Shown: one piece after another, positions 17,021 through 24,221 of the stretch
Layout: every line of letters begins with the position of its first letter
Numbering within the stretch: position 1 is the stretch's first letter
DNA from: Streptomyces cinerochromogenes
GTDB taxonomy: Bacteria > Actinomycetota > Actinomycetes > Streptomycetales > Streptomycetaceae
Assembly: GCF_014648635.1 (NCBI RefSeq)
Contig: NZ_BMRM01000025.1
Coordinates: 54,225-118,224, forward strand
Reading direction: 5' to 3'
Length of the DNA: 64,000 nt
Notes under the pieces: generated by a model
Databases searched by the model: none
What the model was told of the DNA's origin: nothing
The model's input: only the letters and a program-made list of their open reading frames with translations
Translations under genes and position numbers: made by a program

Positions 17021-17638
17021 TCATGCGCCCTCCACCGGGACGAACCGGACGCGCGTCCCCGGCGCCAGCAGTGCGGCCGGCACGCGCGTGTGGTCCCACA
17101 GCACCGCGTCCGTCGTACCGATCAGCTGCCAGCCGCCCGGTGAGGAGCGCGGGTACACGCCGGTGTACGGCCCGGCCAGGGCCACCGCACCGGCATGGAC
17201 GGACGTGCGCGGGGTGGCGCGACGCGGGACGTGGTAGCGGTCCGGGAGCCCGGTGAGATAGCCGAAGCCGGGCGCGAAACCGCAGAAGGCCACCGTGAAC
17301 TCGGTGCCGGCGTGGATCCGGGCCGCCTCCCGCTCGGTCACCCCCCAGCGCTCGGCGACCGCCGCGAGGTCCGGGCCGTCGTACCGTACGGGCAGTTCGA
17401 CCAGCTCACGCGCGTGGGAGGGCGGCGTCGGCACCCGCGCGGTGGTCAGCTCCGACGCCCAGCGGGCCGGGTCGGCCAGCCCGTCGAGCAGGACCGTGCG
17501 GGCCGCCGGGACGATCTCGCGGACCGTCAGCGCGCCCTCCGCGCGGCGCCGCAGCAGCTCCGCGTGCAGGGCCTGCGCCTCCTCCCCGGAGGACACCTCG
17601 ACGAGCAGCGCGTCGTCACCGACGTGAAGCGCCCTCAT
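17021..17638 (-). CDS. pxpB: 5-oxoprolinase subunit PxpB (KipI-like)
   Basis: This 205-residue protein carries the cyclophilin-like fold of KipI/PxpB, shown by FCGFAPGFGYLTGLP (about 130-144), the nearby PRRATPRTSVHAGAVA and SPGGWQLIG. It forms a complex with PxpC. In Bacillus, KipI also inhibits the sporulation kinase KinA, but the full pxpABC set here points to 5-oxoprolinase. The ATG at 17638 overlaps the stop of pxpA as ATGA, which decides the start against longer in-frame extensions. pxpC follows after 52 bases. Confidence 0.92.
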   Translation of the reverse strand: MRALHVGDDALLVEVSSGEEAQALHAELLRRRAEGALTVREIVPAARTVLLDGLADPARWASELTTARVPTPPSHARELVELPVRYDGPDLAAVAERWGVTEREAARIHAGTEFTVAFCGFAPGFGYLTGLPDRYHVPRRATPRTSVHAGAVALAGPYTGVYPRSSPGGWQLIGTTDAVLWDHTRVPAALLAPGTRVRFVPVEGA

Positions 17639-18393
17639 GCGAACGCCTCCACCCGCACACCGGCCGCCACCAGCCGCTCGCGCACCCGACGGGCCAGGCC
17701 GACGGCGCCCGGTGTGTCGCCGTGCAGGCACAACGACCGGGCGCGCACCTGGATCCGCGCGCCGGAGTGCGCGACCACCTCACCGGAGCGCGCGAGGCTC
17801 ACGGAGCGTTCCACGACGGTGTCCGGGTCGGTCACGACGGCGCCGTCCCGGTCGCGCGGCACCAGCGTGCCCTCGTCGGTGTAGGCGCGGTCGGCGAAGG
17901 CCTCGGTGACGGTCGGCAGGCCCGCCCCGGCGGCCAGCGCCAGCAGGCGCGAGCCGGGCAGGCCCAGCACCGGCAGCGAGGCGTCCGCCAGCCGCACGCC
18001 GTCGATCACCGCGCGGGCCTGCTCCTCGTCGTGCACGACCCGGTTGTAGAGCGCGCCGTGCGGTTTGACGTAGGCCACGCGCGCCCCCGCGGCCCGCGCG
18101 AACACCTCCAGGGCGCCGATCTGGTAGGCCACCTCGGCCGCCAGTTCGGCGGGCGGCACATCCATCGCGCGCCGCCCGAAACCCGCCAGGTCCCGGTAGG
18201 AGACCTGCGCGCCGATCGTCACCCCGCGCTCGGCCGCCCGTTCGCACACCCGGCGCATGGTGGCCGCGTCCCCGGCGTGGAAGCCGCAGGCCACGTTGGC
18301 GCTGGTGACGACGGACAGCAGCTGTTCGTCGTCGGTCAGCCGCCAGCGGCCGAAGCCCTCGCCGAGGTCGGCGTTCAGATCGATCGCGGTCAT
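17635..18393 (-). CDS. pxpA: 5-oxoprolinase subunit PxpA (LamB/YcsF family)
   Basis: This 252-residue protein begins IDLNADLGEGFGRW, the signature of the LamB/YcsF (PxpA) family, followed by NVACGFHAGD (about 34-43) and VKPHGALYN (about 109-117). It is a polysaccharide-deacetylase-like barrel and acts with PxpB and PxpC in ATP-dependent cleavage of 5-oxoproline, a damage product of glutamine and glutamate metabolism. It is preceded by a 165-base spacer filled with 21-base tandem repeats that separates it from the DUF1445 gene. It shares an ATGA overlap with pxpB. Confidence 0.93.
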   Translation of the reverse strand: MTAIDLNADLGEGFGRWRLTDDEQLLSVVTSANVACGFHAGDAATMRRVCERAAERGVTIGAQVSYRDLAGFGRRAMDVPPAELAAEVAYQIGALEVFARAAGARVAYVKPHGALYNRVVHDEEQARAVIDGVRLADASLPVLGLPGSRLLALAAGAGLPTVTEAFADRAYTDEGTLVPRDRDGAVVTDPDTVVERSVSLARSGEVVAHSGARIQVRARSLCLHGDTPGAVGLARRVRERLVAAGVRVEAFA

Positions 18394-18430
18394 GGTGTTC
18401 TCGTGTCTCCGTTCTCGTGGAGGTTCCTGG

Positions 18431-18534
18431 TACGCGGGTTCCGGTGGCGCGTACGCGGGTTCCGGTGGCGCGTAAGCGGGTTCGGTACGGCGTACGCGGG
18501 CTCCCGTGGTGTGTACGCCGCCTCCGGTACGGCG
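18431..18534. repeat. Five 21-base tandem repeats before pxpA
   Basis: Units start at 18431, 18452, 18473 (20 bases), 18493 and 18514. Units 1 and 2 are identical; the others keep the TACGCGGG and GGTnnnGCG cores. The array fills most of the spacer between the DUF1445 gene and pxpA within the operon, so it would be transcribed. Confidence 0.85.
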
Positions 18535-18559
18535 TGCCGCGTTCCGTGTGCGCCGGGCC

Positions 18560-19399
18560 TCAGTCGACGCCGACCAGCCGGTACTGCTCGTCGCGGGCGT
18601 CGGTCAGGAACATCTGGCCCGGCGCGTGCGTGATCGCGAACGGCGGCCGGGAGGCCATCACGGCCGCCTGCGGGGTCACCCCGCAGGCCCAGAACACCGG
18701 GATCTCACCGTCGGCGACGGTCACCGCGTCGCCGAAGTCGGGCCGGGCGAGGTCCTCGATGCCGAGGGCCGCGGGGTCCCCGCAGTGCACCGGGCCGCCG
18801 TGCACGGCCGGCAGCAGGCTGCTCTCCCGGATCGCCGCCCGCAGGTGCTCCGGCGGCACCGGCCGCATGGACACCACCATCGGCCCGCGCAGCCGGCCCG
18901 CCGCCCGGCACGCCCGGCCGGTCACGTACATCGGCACGTTCCGGCCCTCCTCGACGTGCCGGATCGGCACCCCCGCCCGGGCCAGCGCCCACTCGAAGGT
19001 GAAGCTGCACCCGAGGAGGAACGCCACCAGGTCGTCGCGCCAGTACGCGCGCGCGTCCGTGGGCTCGTCCACCAGTTCGCCGTCCTGCCATACCCGGTAG
19101 CGGGGCAGGTCGGTCCGGAGATCGGCGCCCCCGGCGAGGACGGTCGTCGGGGAGCCCGCGTCCGTGACGTCCAGCACGGGGCAGGGCCTGGGGTTGCGCT
19201 GGCAGAACAGCAGCATGTCGTAGGCCCAGTCGGCGGGCACCGCGATCAGGTTGGCCTGGGTGTGCCCCGCCGCGACTCCGGCGGTCGGTCCGGCCAGACC
19301 CTCGCGGAAGCGGGCCCGCGCCGTTTCCGGGCTCCACGCGTGCGCGTGCGCGTCGACCGTGGTGACGGGACGGTCCTCGGTACGGTTCACCCGCGTCAT
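18560..19399 (-). CDS. DUF1445 protein (putative hydro-lyase / D-glutamate cyclase-related)
   Basis: This 279-residue protein belongs to the YcsI/DUF1445 family, shown by GHTQANLIAVP (about 45-55), FLLGCSFTFEWAL (about 128-140), NVPMYVTGRAC and the conserved ending FWACGVTPQAAV with FAITHAPGQMF. Mammalian D-glutamate cyclase, which forms 5-oxo-D-proline, has a DUF1445 part. The position beside pxpABC fits a role in pyroglutamate or D-glutamate metabolism, but the reaction of stand-alone members is not settled. The ATG at 19399 overlaps the stop of the MFS gene upstream as ATGA, which fixes the start. Confidence 0.85.
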   Translation of the reverse strand: MTRVNRTEDRPVTTVDAHAHAWSPETARARFREGLAGPTAGVAAGHTQANLIAVPADWAYDMLLFCQRNPRPCPVLDVTDAGSPTTVLAGGADLRTDLPRYRVWQDGELVDEPTDARAYWRDDLVAFLLGCSFTFEWALARAGVPIRHVEEGRNVPMYVTGRACRAAGRLRGPMVVSMRPVPPEHLRAAIRESSLLPAVHGGPVHCGDPAALGIEDLARPDFGDAVTVADGEIPVFWACGVTPQAAVMASRPPFAITHAPGQMFLTDARDEQYRLVGVD

Positions 19400-20718
19400 G
19401 CCAGCTCCTTCCCGCGCGTCTCCGGCAGCCCGAGCAGTGCCAGGGCCGCGAGGCCGTAGCCGATCGCGCCGAAGACCAGCGCGCCGCCGACGCCCCAGCT
19501 GTCCGCGAGGAAGCCCACGAGGGTCGGGAACACCGCGCCCACCGCGCGGCCCGTGTTGTACGTGAAGCCCTGGCCGGTGCCGCGCACCGCCGTCGGGTAC
19601 AGCTCGCTCAGGTAGGAGCCGAAGCCGCTGAAGATGGCCGACATGCAGAAGCCGAGCGGGAAACCGAGCACCAGCAGCAGGGTGTTCGCGCCGTGCGGGA
19701 TGTTCGCGTACGCCAGGATGCACAGCGCCGACAGCAGCGCGAACAGCCAGATGTTGTTGCGCCGGCCGAGCCGGTCGGTCAGGTGGCCGCCGGTCAGGTA
19801 GCCGAGGAAGGCGCCGGAGATCAGGAAGGCCAGGTAGCCGCCGGTGCCGACGACCGACAGACCGCGCTCGGACTTCAGGTACGTCGGCACCCAGGTCGCC
19901 AGCGTGTAGTAGCCGCCCTGCACGCCGGTGGACAGCAGGCCCGCGAAGACCGTCGTGCGCAGCAGCCCCGGGGCGCCGTCCCGGCCCGGCCGGAAGATCG
20001 CCGCGAACGAGCCCCGCGCCGGGTCCTGTTCGCGGGCCGCCGTCGCCGCGGGAGCGTCGTGCACCCGGCGGCGCAGCCACACCACGAGCAGCGCCGGCAG
20101 CGCGCCGGTCCAGAACATCACCCGCCAGGCCAGGTCGTCGCCGGCGAAGGAGAAGACCAGCGTGTAGACGATCGCCGCCAGTCCCCAGCCGACCGCCCAG
20201 GAGCTCTGGACCGCGCCGAGCGTACGGCCGCGGTGGCGCGCGCTCGCGTACTCGGCGACCAGGATCGCGCCGACCGCCCACTCGCCGCCGAAGCCGAGGC
20301 CCTGGAGGGCGCGGAAGACCAGGAGCGTCTCGTAGGTGGGCGCGAACCCGCAGGCCACGGTGAAGACGGCGTACGTGATCACCGTGATCATCAGGGCCCG
20401 GACCCGGCCCACCCGGTCCGCGAGCACGCCCGCCGCGGCGCCGCCGACCGCCGAGACCACCAGCGTGACGGTGGTGAACAGGCCGGTCTGGCCGCTGTCG
20501 AGGCCGAAGTACGCCGAGAGCGCCACCATGCTCAGCGGCAGGGTGAAGTAGTCGTAGGAATCCAGGGCGTATCCGCCAAAAGCGCCGGCGAACGCGCGCC
20601 GGCCGCGCGGGCCGAGGGCGTGCAGCCAGCCGAACGCGCCGTCCTCGGCGCTGCGTTCGGCCGGTGCCGGGCGTACGCCGGCGGAGGGGGCGGAGCGGGG
20701 CGGTGGAGTCGTGCTCAT
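19396..20718 (-). CDS. MFS transporter, sugar/metabolite:proton symporter type
   Basis: The 440-residue protein has about 12 transmembrane helices and the major facilitator loops GVLADRVGRVRAL (helix 2-3) and LTDRLGRRNN (helix 8-9), plus FRALQGLGFGGEW in helix 4. That region places it with proton-coupled carboxylate or shikimate-like symporters. Heading an operon with DUF1445 and pxpABC, it is probably the uptake system for 5-oxoproline or a related acid. The GAGGT ribosome site precedes the ATG at 20718. The promoter region, shared with the divergent GntR gene, contains a perfect palindrome (20779-20797). Confidence 0.88.
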   Translation of the reverse strand: MSTTPPPRSAPSAGVRPAPAERSAEDGAFGWLHALGPRGRRAFAGAFGGYALDSYDYFTLPLSMVALSAYFGLDSGQTGLFTTVTLVVSAVGGAAAGVLADRVGRVRALMITVITYAVFTVACGFAPTYETLLVFRALQGLGFGGEWAVGAILVAEYASARHRGRTLGAVQSSWAVGWGLAAIVYTLVFSFAGDDLAWRVMFWTGALPALLVVWLRRRVHDAPAATAAREQDPARGSFAAIFRPGRDGAPGLLRTTVFAGLLSTGVQGGYYTLATWVPTYLKSERGLSVVGTGGYLAFLISGAFLGYLTGGHLTDRLGRRNNIWLFALLSALCILAYANIPHGANTLLLVLGFPLGFCMSAIFSGFGSYLSELYPTAVRGTGQGFTYNTGRAVGAVFPTLVGFLADSWGVGGALVFGAIGYGLAALALLGLPETRGKELA

Positions 20719-20778
20719 GGGCACCTCGCAGGAGAGGGACGGAGGGTGCTGGGAAGCGAGCCGTGCGGAGCACCGTAG

Positions 20779-20797
20779 AGGATCGTTCAACGATCCT
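20779..20797. promoter_or_regulatory. Candidate GntR operator
   Basis: AGGATCGTTCAACGATCCT is a perfect palindrome of two 9-base arms around one base. It sits in the 127-base divergent region between the MFS operon and the GntR regulator gene, the usual site for autoregulation plus operon control. Confidence 0.7.
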
Positions 20798-20845
20798 TCA
20801 ATACCCGCGTTGTTTCGTCCTGGTGTCTGCGATTGAATTCCGGGC

Positions 20846-21553
20846 ATGGCAGAGCAGCTGACGGGACTGGCCGGCGACCGGGTCCTCCTGGGGCGTACCA
20901 GCACGGCGGAACGGGTTTCGGACATCCTCAGAAGCCGCATCGCCGAGGGCTACTTCCCGCCCGGCACCCGGCTGTCGGAGGACAGCATCGGCGGGGCCCT
21001 CGGCGTCTCCCGCAACACCCTGCGCGAGGCGTTCCGGCTGCTCACCCATGAGCGCCTGCTGGTCCACGAACTCAACCGCGGCGTGTTCGTGCGGGTCCTG
21101 ACCGTCGAGGACGTGGAGGACATCTACCGCACGCGCTCCCTCGTCGAGTGTGCCGTCGTGCGCGGCCTGGGCGCCCCGCCGTACCGGCTCGGCGGACTGG
21201 TCGCGGCGGTCGAGGAAGGGCGGACGGCGTCCGCGGAGAACGACTGGAAAGGGCTGGGCACGGCCAACATCCACTTCCACCGGGAACTGGTCTCGCTCGC
21301 CGGCAGCGAGCGCACCGACGAACTGATGCGCAGCGTCTTCGCCGAGCTGCGCCTGGCCTTCCACGTCGTGGACGACCCGCGCCGCCTGCACGAGCCGTAC
21401 CTCGTCCGCAACGCCCAGATCCTGCAGGAACTGCAGGCCGGGAACCGGCGCGGCGCGGAACGGCTGCTGGAGACCTACCTCGCGGACTCCCTGGAACGGG
21501 TGGTCGAGGTGTACCGGCGGCGGGTGGGCGAGGAGCCGTCCGGCTCCTCCTGA
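20846..21553 (+). CDS. GntR-family regulator (FCD/FadR subgroup)
   Basis: This 235-residue protein has an N-terminal GntR winged helix (about 18-85, including TRLSEDSIGGALGVSRNTLR, the recognition helix region) and a helical FCD effector domain. Metal-ligand candidates in the effector domain include the His in IHFHREL. FCD regulators respond to small carboxylates. Divergence from the 5-oxoproline operon makes it the likely local regulator, probably a repressor released by 5-oxoproline or a derivative (inference). The ATG has no strong ribosome site; no better start is visible. Confidence 0.85.
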   Translation: MAEQLTGLAGDRVLLGRTSTAERVSDILRSRIAEGYFPPGTRLSEDSIGGALGVSRNTLREAFRLLTHERLLVHELNRGVFVRVLTVEDVEDIYRTRSLVECAVVRGLGAPPYRLGGLVAAVEEGRTASAENDWKGLGTANIHFHRELVSLAGSERTDELMRSVFAELRLAFHVVDDPRRLHEPYLVRNAQILQELQAGNRRGAERLLETYLADSLERVVEVYRRRVGEEPSGSS

Positions 21554-21662
21554 GCCTCCCCGAGCCTCTGCGGCGGTCGCTCCTCCCGCGGCGGCGGCCG
21601 CCCTCCGACTGCTGTGACGACCGTCTCTTGAGCGTCTGTGACGGCCGTCGCTTCTGAGCCGT

Positions 21663-21693
21663 TTGGGATGATGTCAGACCCAGGACCTAGTCT
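21663..21693 (+). promoter_or_regulatory. Candidate promoter giving a leaderless SMC-operon transcript
   Basis: TAGTCT (21688-21693) is a good -10 box whose start point would fall at or next to the GTG at 21701. TTGGGA (21663-21668) could be the -35, with a long 19-base spacer. This arrangement supports leaderless translation from 21701. Confidence 0.45.
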
Positions 21694-21700
21694 GTGCTCC

Positions 21701-23230
21701 GTGACTTCGCCTGCATCGACGGACCGTGTTCCGCCCCAGCTCAGCGCGGGGCCGCGCCCGGCTCCGGGTCCGGCCGCCGACGAGGGGCTGGCGCGTCGGC
21801 TGCGCGCGCTCGCCTGCACCGCGCCGCTGCACGACCTGGACGCGCGCAAGGCCAACCTGGCCGGCGAGTACTCGCAGTACGGGATGGCCGAGGTGGCGCT
21901 GGCCGCCATCGACCTGGTCACGCTGAACATGGACTTCGACACCGGCGCCGACCACGAGCAGATCGTCGCCCGGCTGATCCCGCGCATCGCCGCCCAGGCC
22001 CCGCACCGGTCCGCCGCCGAACACGAGCGCGTGGCCCGCTGGGTCCTGGAGAACCTGATCAACGTCGGCAGCGTGGACCGCGGCTTCCGCGCGGTCTACG
22101 GCACCTTCGCGCCGGACGGCACGTACGTCCGCCGGGACTACGACTTCAAGCTGATCGAGGAGGTCCCGGGCCCCGGCGGCACGGTCTACCTGCGGACCAC
22201 GGACGAGGCGGTCAACGTCCTGGTCGGCGCCCTCGACACCGACGTCACCAGCGCCCAGATCGCCGCCGAGGTCAAGCTGGAGGTGCTGATCAACCGCGGC
22301 CGCCTCGCCGACGCCCAGCTCGCCGCCGAGCAGGCCCGGTACCGCACGGTGCAGTACTCCGAGACGCTCCGCCGCGCCCTGGAGGCCACCCGGCGCAACG
22401 TCCGCGCGGTCGACTGGCTCAACTCCGTGCCCGACATGATCGCCGAGGCCCTGGACCACGTGGCCGAGCGCTACCGCCACGAGAACGCCATCCTCACCAA
22501 CATCCGCAAGGCCCGCGACGAGACCGAGGAGCCGGAGCACAAGCGCCGCGCCGCCGACCTGGTCGACATCGTCAAGGACTGCATCCGGCGCCACACCCAG
22601 CTCCAGTCGCGCCTGCTGGAGGCCGGCCCGCTGTTCCGCGCCGAACAGGACCGGCAGGCCTTCGCCACACCGGCGACCACGTCCGGCATAGACCTCTACG
22701 GCCATCTCGTCGCCCCCGTCCTGCCCCTGCCCCTGGAGCAGGCGATCCGGGTCACCGACGCGTTCTTCGCACGCGGCACCGGACTGCGGACACCGGTGTC
22801 CGTCCGGGTCGCCGACCTCGTCGACATCCTGCTGACACCGCCCGTGGAACGGGAGCACCTGGGCGCGGAGATGCCCGAACCCGACCTGATCGCGACGCCG
22901 GACGACAGCCGGTTCAGCGAGGAGCAGCTGGCCGCCGCGACGGAGCTGCTGGACCTGCCGGCCGACGCGCCGCGCCGGCTCTCCGGACTGCTCGCCGAGG
23001 CCCGCCGGACCGGTGACCCGGACCTGGCGTACCTGGTGGCGCTGCTGGCGGTCCACGCGGCCAGTCCGGCCGTCGGCACCGCCTACCGGCAGGGCGAGGA
23101 GAAGCTGCTGTTCGCCGTGGACGACGGAACCGAACTGGACGATCCCGAGTTCGGCGGGGCGGACCTGATCGTGGGAACCGCCCTGCTGGACGCGGCCGGG
23201 ATGGCCGCGGACCGGACGGAAGCAGCATGA
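21701..23230 (+). CDS. Kleisin-like subunit of an SMC complex (MukF/MksF/JetA-like)
   Basis: This 509-residue protein is largely helical and has no enzyme motif. I infer a kleisin-like subunit from its position as first gene of a three-gene unit ending in an SMC-type ATPase, its size (MksF and JetA are about 450-530 residues) and its layout. It has an N-terminal winged-helix-like part, long Glu/Arg/Ala helices (about 200-310) and a C-terminal segment from about 345. I could not match it to DUF3375. The GTG at 21701 is preferred because a -10 box precedes it by seven bases. In-frame alternatives at 21638 and 21668 exist. Its stop overlaps a 15-codon ORF. Confidence 0.65.
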   Translation: MTSPASTDRVPPQLSAGPRPAPGPAADEGLARRLRALACTAPLHDLDARKANLAGEYSQYGMAEVALAAIDLVTLNMDFDTGADHEQIVARLIPRIAAQAPHRSAAEHERVARWVLENLINVGSVDRGFRAVYGTFAPDGTYVRRDYDFKLIEEVPGPGGTVYLRTTDEAVNVLVGALDTDVTSAQIAAEVKLEVLINRGRLADAQLAAEQARYRTVQYSETLRRALEATRRNVRAVDWLNSVPDMIAEALDHVAERYRHENAILTNIRKARDETEEPEHKRRAADLVDIVKDCIRRHTQLQSRLLEAGPLFRAEQDRQAFATPATTSGIDLYGHLVAPVLPLPLEQAIRVTDAFFARGTGLRTPVSVRVADLVDILLTPPVEREHLGAEMPEPDLIATPDDSRFSEEQLAAATELLDLPADAPRRLSGLLAEARRTGDPDLAYLVALLAVHAASPAVGTAYRQGEEKLLFAVDDGTELDDPEFGGADLIVGTALLDAAGMAADRTEAA

Positions 23231-23274
23231 GCGGCATGAGTGGACAAGAACACGACAAGGAGCCGAACCCGTGA
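23227..23274 (+). CDS. 15-codon linker ORF between kleisin-like and KITE-like genes
   Basis: Frame ATG (23227) to TGA (23272-23274) encodes MSGMSGQEHDKEPNP. Its start overlaps the previous stop as ATGA, and its stop overlaps the next GTG start as GTGA. It also contains the ribosome site (AAGGAG) of the next gene. It may exist only to carry ribosomes across the junction. Confidence 0.4.
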   Translation: MSGMSGQEHDKEPNP

Positions 23275-24149
23275 CCGAGCACGTCGACCGGAGTGAACCC
23301 GAGCCTGCCGCCGCGCCGGCGGGCTCCGCCGTCACCCCCGCCGACGCCGCCGACGCGGCGCGGCTCGTCGCCTTCGGCCTCCAGCCCAAGCTGGCGCCCG
23401 CCCGCGACCAGGAGTACACCGAACTGCTGCGCCGCTACCGCGAGGACCCGGCGTTCGCCCGGCTCGCGGACGCCGTCGCCGCCGGCCTGGGCCTCGTCGT
23501 GCTGGAGGTGTCCCCGCGCGCGGGCATGGCCGTGACCGCCGCCGAGGACTCCGTCTTCGCCGTCCGCATGGGTGACTACGCGCGTCGCACCGCCGCCGAC
23601 TCCGGCGACCGCTTCCTGCACGGACTCGCCCATCTCGCGGTCGCCGCACTGGCGTTCCCGCGCCCCGAGGACCTGTCCGACGACTCCTACATCGGCCGGG
23701 TCACCGTCAACGGCGTCGACACCTTCGTACGGCAGGCCTGCCGCCGCCTGGAGGAGCGCGCCGAGGAGCAGGGCGAGAACACCGACCCGGCGACCGGCGC
23801 GCCGGGCCTGGAGGCCGCCTGGCGGATCTGGGCCAGACGCAGCGCCACCGGCGCCACCAAGGACGCCCGCCGGCCGGCCGCCTCCACCACGGGCATCGTG
23901 GCGAAGGCCCTGGCCTTCCTCACCGACTCGGGCTTTCTGCAGCGCACCGGCGACGACAACGGCGGCACCTACCGCACCACCGCCCGCTACCAGCTCCAGG
24001 TCCGCGACATGGCCGGCAGCGCCGCCCTGGCCGAGCTGCTGGAGCTGGGCGTCGTCCCGGTCACCGACGGCACGGCCACGCTGCTGCCCGCCGAGGACAC
24101 CGACGACCTGGACCTGGTGGCCGACGCCGGGCTGCCGTTCCACTCCTGA
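23271..24149 (+). CDS. KITE-like subunit of an SMC complex (MukE/MksE/JetB-like)
   Basis: The 292-residue product has a disordered Ala/Pro start and then helical segments. A likely winged-helix pair lies at about 60-110 and another at 195-250, where STTGIVAKALAFLTDSGFLQ resembles a winged-helix recognition segment. This fits the MukE/MksE/JetB (KITE) subunits that bridge kleisin and SMC heads, judged by order and size, not by a decisive motif. The GTG start has AAGGAG 8 bases upstream. The SMC gene follows after 72 bases. No relation to a known restriction or nuclease family was seen. Confidence 0.6.
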   Translation: MTEHVDRSEPEPAAAPAGSAVTPADAADAARLVAFGLQPKLAPARDQEYTELLRRYREDPAFARLADAVAAGLGLVVLEVSPRAGMAVTAAEDSVFAVRMGDYARRTAADSGDRFLHGLAHLAVAALAFPRPEDLSDDSYIGRVTVNGVDTFVRQACRRLEERAEEQGENTDPATGAPGLEAAWRIWARRSATGATKDARRPAASTTGIVAKALAFLTDSGFLQRTGDDNGGTYRTTARYQLQVRDMAGSAALAELLELGVVPVTDGTATLLPAEDTDDLDLVADAGLPFHS

Positions 24150-24221
24150 CACCCTGAAGCTCCCGCAGCTCCAGAACGCCCCGAACCACCGCACCTTTCA
24201 CCAGACTTACGAGAGTCCGCC

